DNA from: Hymenobacter telluris | GTDB lineage: Bacteria; Bacteroidota; Bacteroidia; Cytophagales; Hymenobacteraceae | NCBI RefSeq assembly: GCF_017313265.1 | Contig: NZ_JAFLQZ010000013.1 | Location: forward strand, 103,157 to 167,156 | DNA length: 64,000 nucleotides | Direction: 5' to 3' | Shown here: positions 56,722 to 64,000 of the stretch, piece after piece | Position numbering within the stretch: position 1 is the stretch's first letter | How the letters are laid out: each line of letters opens with the position of its first letter | Notes under the pieces: generated by a model | Databases searched by the model: none | Told to the model about the DNA's origin: nothing | Seen by the model: the letters and a program-made list of their open reading frames with translations, nothing else | Position numbers and translations under genes: made by a program

Positions 56722-57891
56722 TTATTGCTTGCCAATGCCTACCCAACCGCGCTGCATAGCATAATACAGGGCCGTGCCGGTTATCAGGCCCACCAGGTAG
56801 CCGTAGGGTAGCCCCGCGCAAAGCAAGCCAGTCAGCAGAGCCAACAGCAGGCTAGACCGGGTAGTGGCAATGTCGCGTAGCAGCGCCGCTAAAGTAAGGG
56901 CTTCAAACAGCAGTAGTACGCCCAGAATAGGTAGCGGGAATATCTGCACCACTTGCTGAAAACCCTGGCTGAAAAATAAGCCCAGCACCAGAAACAGTAA
57001 CCCATACAGCACCACCGAGCCGCCGGTACGGGCCCCAAACGCATAGTGCCCCACCATGCCGCCCGAGCCGTGGCACACCGGAAAGCCCCCCAGAAACGGA
57101 TTCACGAGGTTCATGAGGGCATACGTAAAGCTGATTTGCTTCACGGTTAGGTTGCGCTCCGGGAAATAATCTTGGGCTATCTGGCGAGTAGCCAGAATGG
57201 AATTGCCGAGCGACAACGGAATTTGGGGCAACGCCAGCAACACGGCCCCCGTCAGAATATCGGCCGTGGCGGGAGTATGCCAGGTGGGCAGGTGCAGGCC
57301 CAGGGCCTGCTGAGCGGTGGCAAAATCGAGCTTGAACAGCAACCCGTAGCTGACCCCCAGCACAATAACCACCAGCGCGGCCGGCCAGCGGCGGTTACCC
57401 AGCAGCACCACCGTAACGATAAAGCCCGCGGCGGCCAAAGCGTACCCCGGCAACCCATCGGAAGGCACGTATTCCTTGAGTGCCAGCGTGGCCAGCTGCA
57501 ACGCCAGCCCAAACTGAATGCCGCGCACCACTGGCTTAGGCACCAGGCGGGCCAGCACATCAATCAGCCCGGTGATGGATAGCACAAACATGCTGACCCC
57601 AATGGCCAAACCGCCGCCGTAAATCACCCGGCCCGGAATTTTCTGAGCAATAACCAGCGCGGCAAAAGCTTTAAGCGGCTGCACCGGCATCGGCATCCCG
57701 TACCACACCCCCGAAAACACCTGCATCAGCCCAAACATCACCAGCACCCCGGCACTATCAGTCCCCGAAGCGGCCAGCACCCCAATCAGCAGCGGCAGGT
57801 CGGTGCCTAAATCACCCAAGGCCCCGGCTAGTTCGTTGCGGTCAAAGCGTAGGCGGGGGCGGCGGGGGAGGGGAGGCGCAGTAAGCGGCAT
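56722..57891 (-). CDS. MOT1-type sulfate/molybdate transporter
   Basis: A 389-residue, ~10-helix membrane protein of the MOT1/MFS_MOT1 family (PF16983). It has the two family signatures: GALGDLGTDLPLLIGV with GMPMPVQPLKAFAA, and GFPVCHGSGGMVGHYAFGARTG. Plant and algal MOT1 are high-affinity molybdate carriers. Because it lies among Moco genes and no ModABC transporter is in the window, molybdate import is the most likely job. moeB is 54 bases upstream on the same strand, so the two are probably cotranscribed. Confidence 0.87.
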   Translation of the reverse strand: MPLTAPPLPRRPRLRFDRNELAGALGDLGTDLPLLIGVLAASGTDSAGVLVMFGLMQVFSGVWYGMPMPVQPLKAFAALVIAQKIPGRVIYGGGLAIGVSMFVLSITGLIDVLARLVPKPVVRGIQFGLALQLATLALKEYVPSDGLPGYALAAAGFIVTVVLLGNRRWPAALVVIVLGVSYGLLFKLDFATAQQALGLHLPTWHTPATADILTGAVLLALPQIPLSLGNSILATRQIAQDYFPERNLTVKQISFTYALMNLVNPFLGGFPVCHGSGGMVGHYAFGARTGGSVVLYGLLFLVLGLFFSQGFQQVVQIFPLPILGVLLLFEALTLAALLRDIATTRSSLLLALLTGLLCAGLPYGYLVGLITGTALYYAMQRGWVGIGKQ

Positions 57892-57945
57892 ACAAAGGCA
57901 AGTGGTGAAAAGCAGGGAAGCTGGAAGGTAGATGGGGCGGCAGAG

Positions 57946-59052
57946 CTAGTTCACGTTTTCCTGTACGCTCAGCAGGTCCCAGGCCTCAATACCGCCATCC
58001 AGGTTGAGCAGGTTAGCAAAGCCAAATTCGGTTTGCAGCCGCTCAATGGCCTGCGTACTGCGGCGCCCCGAGCGGCAATACACCACTACCGGATGGTGGC
58101 GCGGAATGGAAGCAACGCCTTTTTCCAGGCTGCCCAGCGGCAACAGCGTAGCGCCCGGCAGATGTCCGGCCGTAAACTCGTGTGGTTCGCGCACATCCAG
58201 CAGAAAAGGCGCGTGCTCCGACTCCAGCTGCTGTTGCAGGTCGGCGGCCGAAATGGCGTTTATGCCCACCCCGCACAGGTCGGCGTAGTCGGTGGGGTCG
58301 GCGGTGCGCAGGTTGATGGCAGCTTGCTCGGGCCGGCGCGCAAACTTCATCACGCGCGTCTGAAACGAAAGCACGTCCAGCACCCACAGTCGCCCGCTCA
58401 GCACCTCCCCAATGCCCAGCAGCACCTTCAGCGTTTCGGCAGCCTGTGCGGTGCCCACCAGGCCGGGCAACACACCCAGCACGCCGGTAGCATCACAGTT
58501 AGGAGCCTCTTTGGCCGATGGCGGCTGCGGAAACAGACACCGGTACGTGGGCCCACCCTGGTAGTTGAATACCGAAACCTGCCCCTCGAACTTGTAAATG
58601 GCCCCCGAAATCAAAGGCTTATTGAAGGTCACGCAGGCATCGTTGAGCAGGTAGCGCGTCGGGAAGTTGTCGGACCCATCCACCACCACATCATACGTAT
58701 CCACCACCTCCCGCACGTTGCCCAGGGTTACGCGGCACGTGTGTACCTCGGTGCGTACCAGCGGGTTGATGTTGCGCACGGCGCGGCTGGCCACTTCCGC
58801 TTTGAAGTGCCCTAAGTCACCGGGGCCATACAAAATCTGGCGCTGAAGGTTGCTGATTTCCACTTTGTCGGCGTCGGCAATGCCCAGGGTGCCCACGCCC
58901 GCCGCTGCCAGGTATTGCAATATCGGGCAGCCCAGCCCGCCGGCACCTACCACCAGCACCCGGGCGTTTTTGAGGCGGAGCTGCCCGGCTTCGCCGATTT
59001 CGGGGAGCTGCAAATGGCGGCGGTAGCGGTTGCGTTCTTCGGAAGTAAGCAC
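57946..59052 (-). CDS. moeB: MoeB/ThiF-type adenylyltransferase with C-terminal rhodanese domain
   Basis: Activates the C-terminus of MoaD (or ThiS) by adenylation; the rhodanese domain can supply sulfur. The ~368-residue protein starts at GTG (MLTSEERNRYRRHLQLPEIG); an ATG 15 codons upstream is possible. VLVVGAGGLGCP is the nucleotide loop, SNLQRQILY follows, and PNCDATGVLGVLPGLVG carries the conserved cysteine. The zinc-binding CxxC pairs are missing: TYRC replaces the first and none is found before the linker. The rhodanese domain (~265-368) has VVVYCRSGRRS with the active-site cysteine. Confidence 0.92.
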   Translation of the reverse strand: MLTSEERNRYRRHLQLPEIGEAGQLRLKNARVLVVGAGGLGCPILQYLAAAGVGTLGIADADKVEISNLQRQILYGPGDLGHFKAEVASRAVRNINPLVRTEVHTCRVTLGNVREVVDTYDVVVDGSDNFPTRYLLNDACVTFNKPLISGAIYKFEGQVSVFNYQGGPTYRCLFPQPPSAKEAPNCDATGVLGVLPGLVGTAQAAETLKVLLGIGEVLSGRLWVLDVLSFQTRVMKFARRPEQAAINLRTADPTDYADLCGVGINAISAADLQQQLESEHAPFLLDVREPHEFTAGHLPGATLLPLGSLEKGVASIPRHHPVVVYCRSGRRSTQAIERLQTEFGFANLLNLDGGIEAWDLLSVQENVN

Positions 59053-59228
59053 GGCGAGAAGCTGTTTAAAGAGGATGCGTTGAAAGGGTAGCAGCAAAGG
59101 TTGCCCCGTGCTTTAGCTGAAAGCGGCAGCGGGCCGTACCTATAGTCTTGCCTAAAACCTCTATCTGCGTGGGAAGGTTAACTACTTACCGCGTAAGTGC
59201 TCAACCCGCTGCTTAATATACTGTCTCC

Positions 59229-60116
59229 GTGAAAGTTTTCCTCCCACCCACCAGCTACGAATACGCCACGGTGCACAAAGTGCAGGCCGCTGAGGTAACT
59301 ACCGCCTCGGATGTGCTGGCCGTGGAAGAACCCCTGGAAATCAGGGTGGGCTACGGAGCCAGCGGCCAGCGGGAGCACCGCACCCTGTCCATCACCATGC
59401 GCACCCCCGGCCACGACTTCGAGCTGGCGGCCGGCTTTCTGCTCACCGAAGGCATCATCCGCAACCGGCAGGAGCTGCACGGCGTCATCTACTGCCCCGA
59501 TGTAGAGAAGGAAGAGGAGCGCGAAAACGTGGTGCGTGCCGAGCTAGCCCCCACCGCCACCCCCGACCTGCCCCGCCTGGAACGGCACTTCTACACCAGC
59601 AGTAGCTGCGGCGTGTGCGGCAAAACCAGCATCGAGGCCGTAAATGCCGCCACCTGCCCCGTGCTGCCCACCGATGGCCCCTACGTTTCTTCTGCCCTGA
59701 TTCACGAGTTGCCGGCTCGGCAGCGGGCAGCCCAAGCCTTGTTCGAGCAAACCGGTGGTCTGCACGCCGCCGCCCTGTTTTCACCAACTGGCGAGTTGTT
59801 GCTGCTCCGCGAAGATGTAGGCCGCCATAACGCCCTCGACAAAGTAATTGGGGCGGCGCTGTTGCAAGAGTGGCTGCCTTTGCACCAGCACATGGTACTG
59901 GTAAGCGGCCGGGCCAGCTTTGAGCTGGTGCAGAAAGCCGCCGTGGCCGGTATTCCCATTCTGGCCGCTGTTGGTGCGCCTAGCTCCCTGGCTGTTTCCG
60001 CGGCCCGCAGTTTCGGCATGACGGTATGCGGCTTTGTGCGCCAGAACCGTTACAACGTCTACTGCCACGAGTGGCGCCTGCAAGACCTGCAACCTTCGGC
60101 ACCAGACTCGGAATAA
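59229..60116 (+). CDS. fdhD: Formate dehydrogenase accessory sulfurtransferase FdhD
   Basis: Passes sulfur to the molybdenum cofactor so that formate dehydrogenase becomes active. The 295-residue protein has LAVEEPLEIRV near residue 30, RTPGHDFELAAGFLLTEGII, the sulfur-carrying SSCGVCGK (Cys127, Cys130), FSPTGELLLLREDVGRHNALDKVIG and VSGRASFELVQKAAVAGIP. It starts at GTG (MKVFLPPTS). It precedes the DUF7009 and FdhF genes in one direction with short gaps, which ties it functionally to that oxidoreductase. Confidence 0.95.
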   Translation: MKVFLPPTSYEYATVHKVQAAEVTTASDVLAVEEPLEIRVGYGASGQREHRTLSITMRTPGHDFELAAGFLLTEGIIRNRQELHGVIYCPDVEKEEERENVVRAELAPTATPDLPRLERHFYTSSSCGVCGKTSIEAVNAATCPVLPTDGPYVSSALIHELPARQRAAQALFEQTGGLHAAALFSPTGELLLLREDVGRHNALDKVIGAALLQEWLPLHQHMVLVSGRASFELVQKAAVAGIPILAAVGAPSSLAVSAARSFGMTVCGFVRQNRYNVYCHEWRLQDLQPSAPDSE

Positions 60117-60157
60117 CACAGCGTGTCAGTTAGTTGAAAATCAGTAAATCACTACTT

Positions 60158-60490
60158 ATGAAGCTTCGCCTCGAAGATAATACCGTCCGCCTCCGTCTGT
60201 CGTCGGAAGAAGTAACAACCTTCCAGCAGCAAGGCCGCCTCGAAACTGTGGTGCCGCTCGGGCCATCCGTATCCGATAGGATCGTGTACGCCATCCAGCG
60301 CGACGAAACGGCCCCCAACTCCGACCTGAACGTTTCCTACACCGCTGGCCGGGTGGTAGTGCGCCTGCCGCCCCAGGTAGCCGACGACTGGACCGCCTCA
60401 GAAGAAGTAAGCCTGCGCGGTACTGTCTCCTTCACCGACAACCAAGTGCTACATATCCTAGTAGAAAAGGACTTGGGCTGTAAGCACTAA
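60158..60490 (+). CDS. DUF7009-like protein
   Basis: A 110-residue soluble protein with MKLRLEDNTVRLRLSSEEVTTFQQQG at the start and VVRLPPQVADDWTASEEVSLRG before the end, a small beta-rich domain without catalytic-looking residues or metal motifs. It resembles the DUF7009 family found beside fdhD/fdhF in Bacteroidota; I rely on memory for that. The ATG giving MKLRLEDN is preferred to one 8 codons upstream. The location between the sulfurtransferase and the Mo enzyme suggests an accessory role. Confidence 0.75.
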   Translation: MKLRLEDNTVRLRLSSEEVTTFQQQGRLETVVPLGPSVSDRIVYAIQRDETAPNSDLNVSYTAGRVVVRLPPQVADDWTASEEVSLRGTVSFTDNQVLHILVEKDLGCKH

Positions 60491-60544
60491 CCACTTGCTC
60501 TTTGTTGTCTACCAAAATCCCACCGCCGTATTTCCCCCCAAGCC

Positions 60545-63121
60545 ATGGAAGATTCCCCCATTACCGACCCCGGCAAAGCCAACGACCAGCACGCCCAAAA
60601 AGCCAGCAACGTCCCAAAGAGCGGTGAGCGGCCCAATCAAGGCGAAGCGCCCGCGCCCGACCACTACCATACCAACTCCAATAACCCATCCATGGCTGAG
60701 CACGAAGCCAGCGCCGATGCGCCCAAGCGGCATATTCCGGCCCCCGATACGGCAAACGCCAAATACTTGCACCCCATCCTGGCCCAACCGCCCGAAGAGC
60801 TGACCGGTTTGCGGCTGGAAGGCCGGGCCAAAGTGGCGGCTGGCGTTACGGCCGTTATCAAGTCCATGCAGTTCAGCTGGTCTGAAGGTGGTATGACCCG
60901 GGGCACCAAGGCGTTGCTTGGTTTGAACCAGAAAGACGGCTTCGACTGCTCTAGCTGCGCTTGGCCCGACCCCGACGACCACCGCTCCGTAGCCGAGTTC
61001 TGCGAGAACGGCGCCAAAGCCACCGCTTCCGATGCCGACGACCGTTCTGCCGGCCCCGATTTTTTTGCTAAGCATACGCTCACGGAACTCTCCCACCTTA
61101 CCGACCGGGACCAGAACAATACCGGCCGCCTGACGCACCCCCTCGTAAAGCGCCCCGGCTCCGACTATTACACCCGCATCGAGTGGCCGGAAGCCTTCCA
61201 GATTGTGGCCGATGAGCTCAATGCGCTGTCCTCACCCGACGAAGCCGTGTTCTATACCTCTGGTAAAGTGCCCAACGAACCGGCCTTCCTGTTCCAGCTC
61301 TTTGCCCGGCAGTTCGGTACCAACAACCTGCCCGACTGCTCCAACATGTGCCACGAAAGCAGCGGCTCCGCACTTAGCCCCACCTTAGGCCTAGGCAAAG
61401 GCTCGGTCACGCTCAACGATATTTATGAGGCCGAAGTCATCCTTATCATCGGGCAGAACCCCGGCACCAACCACCCGCGCATGCTCACGGCTTTGCAAAA
61501 AGCCAAGCGCAACGGGGCTAAAATTATCAGTGTCAACCCCCTGATTGAAGCCGGCCTCAACCACTTCAAAAACCCTCAGGACTTCATGAATCCGCTCAGA
61601 GCTCTTGGGGCTTTGATGGGCGACGGTACCCCCATTACGGACTTGTACCTGCAAGTGCGCGTAAACGGCGACATGGCGCTACTACGCGGCATTATGAAGC
61701 ACTTGTTTGAAGCCGAAGACTTAAATGCAGGCCAGGTAATTGACCGGCCTTTCATCGACAAGTACACTACCGGTTTCGAGGAGTTCGAGCAGAACATCCG
61801 CAATACCAGTTGGGAAGACATCGAGGAGGTGAGCGGCATTTCGCGGGCTCAGCTTTTAGAAGCGGCCAATATGCTCGCTACCAAGCAGAAAATCATCACT
61901 TGCTGGGCAATGGGAGTTACGCAGCAGAAAAATGGCGTACAAACCATCCAGGAAATCGTCAACCTGCAACTAATGAAGGGGGCCATCGGCAAACCTGGGG
62001 CCGGTACCTGCCCAGTCCGCGGCCACTCCAACGTGCAAGGCGACCGGACTATGGGTATCTGGGAGCGAGTCAGTTCCGATTTTCTTGACTCCCTGGAAAA
62101 GGAGTTCAAATTCACGGCTCCCCGCAAAGACGGCTTCGATGTAGTAGAAAGCATCAAAGCTATGGTTGAGGGCCGCACCAAAGTCTATTTCAGCCTTGGG
62201 GGCAATTTGCTAGCCGCCGGCCCCGATACCGAACTGATTGCCGAGGGCATGCGCAAGCAGAACCTCACGGTCTTTGTAGGTACCAAGCTCAACCGAGGGC
62301 ACCTTGTTACCGGCAAAACCAGTCTGTTGCTACCATGCTTCACCCACGTTGATATGGATATGCAACGTGCCGGCCACCAAATGACTTCCTGCGAAAATTC
62401 TATGGGTGTCGTCAGCCAAAACAAGGGCACTCTAGTGCCATTGGCCGGCGAGATGCTCAGCGAGGTAGCCATCATCAGCGGAGTAGCCATTGCCACCCTC
62501 GGCGACCGGACCACCACCGACTGGGTAGCCATGACAGAAAACTACGACGTCATCCGTGACCATATTAGCCGCGTTATTCCTGGGTTCGAGAATTTCAACG
62601 AAAAGCTTCGGCGCCCCGGTGGTTTTTATCTGCCTAATGGCCCCAGGGAGCGGAAGTTCACTACCAAGAATGGGAAGGCGAATTTCACAGCCACTGCTAT
62701 GGTTAAGCACACACTTGAGCCTGGCCAGCTAGTGCTCATGACAGTACGCAGCCACGACCAGTTCAACACCACTATCTACGAGTACAACGACCGGTATCGT
62801 GGTATCCACAACGAGCGGCGCGTTCTATTCATGAACCCTGAAGACATTGCCGACCGTGGTTTAAAGGCAAAAGACCTCATCGATATAACCAGCCACTTTG
62901 AAGGTGAACAGCGCACCATCGAAAAGTTCATCGCCGTCCCCTACGACATCCCACGGGGCAACGTCGCTGCATATTTTCCTGAAGCCAATCCACTAGTACC
63001 TATTTCTAGTGTGGCAGAAGTCAGCAATACCCCTACTTCCAAGTACGTAGTCGTAACTGTAGTGGCAGCAAAAGAGGCAACCACTACCCGCCGTCCGAAA
63101 CAAATAGCCGCCGAAGTGTAG
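60545..63121 (+). CDS. FdhF/YdeP-type molybdopterin oxidoreductase
   Basis: A 858-residue bis-MGD enzyme of the formate dehydrogenase alpha/YdeP family. An acidic, disordered N-terminal tail (~1-70) precedes a cysteine set, FDCSSC (135, 138) and Cys153, that could bind an iron-sulfur cluster. Cofactor-contacting segments include YTSGKVPNEPAFLFQLFARQFGT, CSNMCHESSGSAL (Cys269-His270 is the expected Mo ligand site; no selenocysteine), ILIIGQNPGTNHPRML, GAIGKPGAGTCPVRGHSNVQGDRTMG and the C-terminal molydop-binding domain with VRSHDQFNTTIYEYNDRYRGI. Substrate is not certain: formate is likely from the adjacent fdhD. No electron-transfer subunit gene follows. Confidence 0.9.
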   Translation: MEDSPITDPGKANDQHAQKASNVPKSGERPNQGEAPAPDHYHTNSNNPSMAEHEASADAPKRHIPAPDTANAKYLHPILAQPPEELTGLRLEGRAKVAAGVTAVIKSMQFSWSEGGMTRGTKALLGLNQKDGFDCSSCAWPDPDDHRSVAEFCENGAKATASDADDRSAGPDFFAKHTLTELSHLTDRDQNNTGRLTHPLVKRPGSDYYTRIEWPEAFQIVADELNALSSPDEAVFYTSGKVPNEPAFLFQLFARQFGTNNLPDCSNMCHESSGSALSPTLGLGKGSVTLNDIYEAEVILIIGQNPGTNHPRMLTALQKAKRNGAKIISVNPLIEAGLNHFKNPQDFMNPLRALGALMGDGTPITDLYLQVRVNGDMALLRGIMKHLFEAEDLNAGQVIDRPFIDKYTTGFEEFEQNIRNTSWEDIEEVSGISRAQLLEAANMLATKQKIITCWAMGVTQQKNGVQTIQEIVNLQLMKGAIGKPGAGTCPVRGHSNVQGDRTMGIWERVSSDFLDSLEKEFKFTAPRKDGFDVVESIKAMVEGRTKVYFSLGGNLLAAGPDTELIAEGMRKQNLTVFVGTKLNRGHLVTGKTSLLLPCFTHVDMDMQRAGHQMTSCENSMGVVSQNKGTLVPLAGEMLSEVAIISGVAIATLGDRTTTDWVAMTENYDVIRDHISRVIPGFENFNEKLRRPGGFYLPNGPRERKFTTKNGKANFTATAMVKHTLEPGQLVLMTVRSHDQFNTTIYEYNDRYRGIHNERRVLFMNPEDIADRGLKAKDLIDITSHFEGEQRTIEKFIAVPYDIPRGNVAAYFPEANPLVPISSVAEVSNTPTSKYVVVTVVAAKEATTTRRPKQIAAEV

Positions 63122-63201
63122 CTATATAATTACAGTGAACTTCATAGGAGATGAATCAATAGGTATCAGAGAAACCACTCTGTTCTGTTAAATTGAATGG
63201 T

Positions 63202-63247
63202 AAAGCCTGTTGTTCGGTCGTTTATACACGGCCGAGCAATGGGCTTT
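63202..63247 (+). terminator. Terminator candidate after the FdhF-type gene
   Basis: Long imperfect stem AAAGCC..GTTG..TCGGTCG against CGGCCGA..CAA..GGGCTTT. It is located 80 bases past the stop, with no T-run beyond CCT. Confidence 0.5.
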
Positions 63248-63352
63248 CCTGATGAAAAAAATGCTTTGTGCAACATACTTATAATGAGCACACAATTAGC
63301 CTACTATCTGTTGTTCAGGAGAAGGATATCGTAAAAAAAGAAGGATAGAGCC

Positions 63353-63382
63353 TTGTGCGTAGAAGAAGGCCTAGTATATTTG
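63353..63382 (+). promoter_or_regulatory. rRNA operon promoter P1
   Basis: TTG (63353-63355), 19-base spacer, TATATTTG (63375-63382): a full match to the Bacteroidota consensus. The sequence after it, CACCCCGCTTCGAGAGGAAGC, holds a short GCTTC/GAAGC hairpin shared with P2. Confidence 0.75.
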
Positions 63383-63451
63383 CACCCCGCTTCGAGAGGA
63401 AGCAGCTATAAATGGAGTCGAATAAGCTTGAGAAAAATATTTCTCAGGTAC

Positions 63452-63483
63452 TTGACAAGGAATAAAATAGATTGCTACATTTG
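63452..63483 (+). promoter_or_regulatory. rRNA operon promoter P2
   Basis: TTG (63452-63454), 21-base spacer, TACATTTG (63476-63483). It is followed by CACCCCGCTTCAATAGGAAGC, nearly the same as after P1. Confidence 0.75.
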
Positions 63484-63553
63484 CACCCCGCTTCAATAGG
63501 AAGCAGGAAATACGAGTAAGAGAAAAGAAAGTTTATAAATATTTTAAACTTTC

Positions 63554-63583
63554 TTGCTTTTAGAAAAAAGTATCTTACCTTTG
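63554..63583 (+). promoter_or_regulatory. rRNA operon promoter P3
   Basis: TTG (63554-63556), 19-base spacer, TACCTTTG (63576-63583), preceded by an AT-rich stretch TTTATAAATATTTTAAAC that may act as an UP-like element. The downstream CAACCCCG resembles the P1/P2 initial sequence without the hairpin. Confidence 0.75.
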
Positions 63584-63842
63584 CAACCCCGAACGAAACG
63601 GCGCTCGGTGAAAACAAAAAAAGGCTGCTTAAATAGGCGGCCACACGGTTCTTCCAGCGGGAAGGGCATACGTTCTTTGAATGTTTGAGACAAACAAATG
63701 GTAAGTGTTTGTGGCTGATCCACTGGATTGGCCGCAAATACAAAAAAACCAAGCACACGAATTAAAAGACGACAACGTCAAATAATGAGCAAGGTCAGCA
63801 CTCGACATCGTCTCATCTTCGGATGAGATTAGGATTTTTATA
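63584..63842 (+). other. rRNA leader with boxA-like sequence
   Basis: About 259 bases of leader transcript between P3 and the 16S gene. CGTTCTTTGA (63671-63680) followed by ATGTTTG resembles the conserved boxA-type antitermination signal of Bacteroidota rRNA leaders. No gene is supported in 63122-63842; the AT-rich part before 63350 holds only the terminator candidate. Confidence 0.55.

Positions 63843-64000
<158 letters not shown>

Noticed and set aside
61345..61360. Selenocysteine in the FdhF-type enzyme
   Set aside because: The Mo-ligand position reads TGC (Cys269) followed by His; there is no in-frame TGA.

Overview
The window is a 64 kb chromosomal segment of a Bacteroidota bacterium, most likely Hymenobacter or a close relative in the Cytophagales. 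Three things point that way: the first ~158 bases of a 16S rRNA gene at the right edge have a Bacteroidota-type sequence; promoters have the TTG / TAnnTTTG form instead of -35/-10; and the gene content is typical (DUF4270 lipoprotein beside a half-length GT5 glycogen synthase, DUF5686 outer-membrane protein, type IX secretion tail, OmpA/PA14 fusion, bacterial GGGP synthase). The DNA is GC-rich and densely coding. No phage, CRISPR, tRNA or classical insertion sequence was seen.

Layout. 1-9.6 kb: housekeeping genes (recJ 3' end, DoxX, lptB, GH3, AIM24, gltX, pentapeptide protein, ridA). 9.7-17.7 kb: a 3-hydroxyacyl-CoA dehydrogenase-like gene broken by an in-frame TAG, a membrane glycosyltransferase, glmS, DUF4270, GT5, then panC-panD. 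17.8-26.6 kb: flippase-like protein, rfaE2, YugP-type protease, acyl-CoA dehydrogenase, AraC regulator, GGGP synthase with two membrane proteins, J-domain/TPR protein, fasciclin. 27-31.3 kb: envelope proteins. 31.7-37.2 kb: a SAM-I riboswitch followed by metH and metF, with a DUF559 cassette bounded by inverted repeats lodged between them. 37.3-49.2 kb: TPR, TonB, lipoprotein, amidase, an OFA-type MFS transporter with a 46-residue companion peptide, a large secreted pectate-lyase-like protein, an acyltransferase. 49.3-63.1 kb: a molybdenum island. moeA, moaC, mobA, moaE, moaD, moaA and moeB make the cofactor, a MOT1-type carrier probably imports molybdate, fdhD sulfurates the cofactor, and an FdhF/YdeP-type oxidoreductase is the probable client. 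An S41 peptidase sits inside the island. 63.2-64 kb: three tandem promoters and the leader of an rRNA operon.

The most unusual signal is non-coding. Four intergenic palindromes (758-883, 8240-8340, 9141-9250, 17234-17334) share one design: each arm is four 8-nt units of the form RGTGARRT, and the unit sequence differs between loci but largely matches between the two arms of one locus. They lie directly on gene ends and in several cases supply the stop codon. Two further palindromes of different sequence fill the stop-to-start gap after rfaE2 and after metF. The metH leader shows a complete predicted translational switch, and the moaC leader folds into nested stems I cannot assign to a known class.
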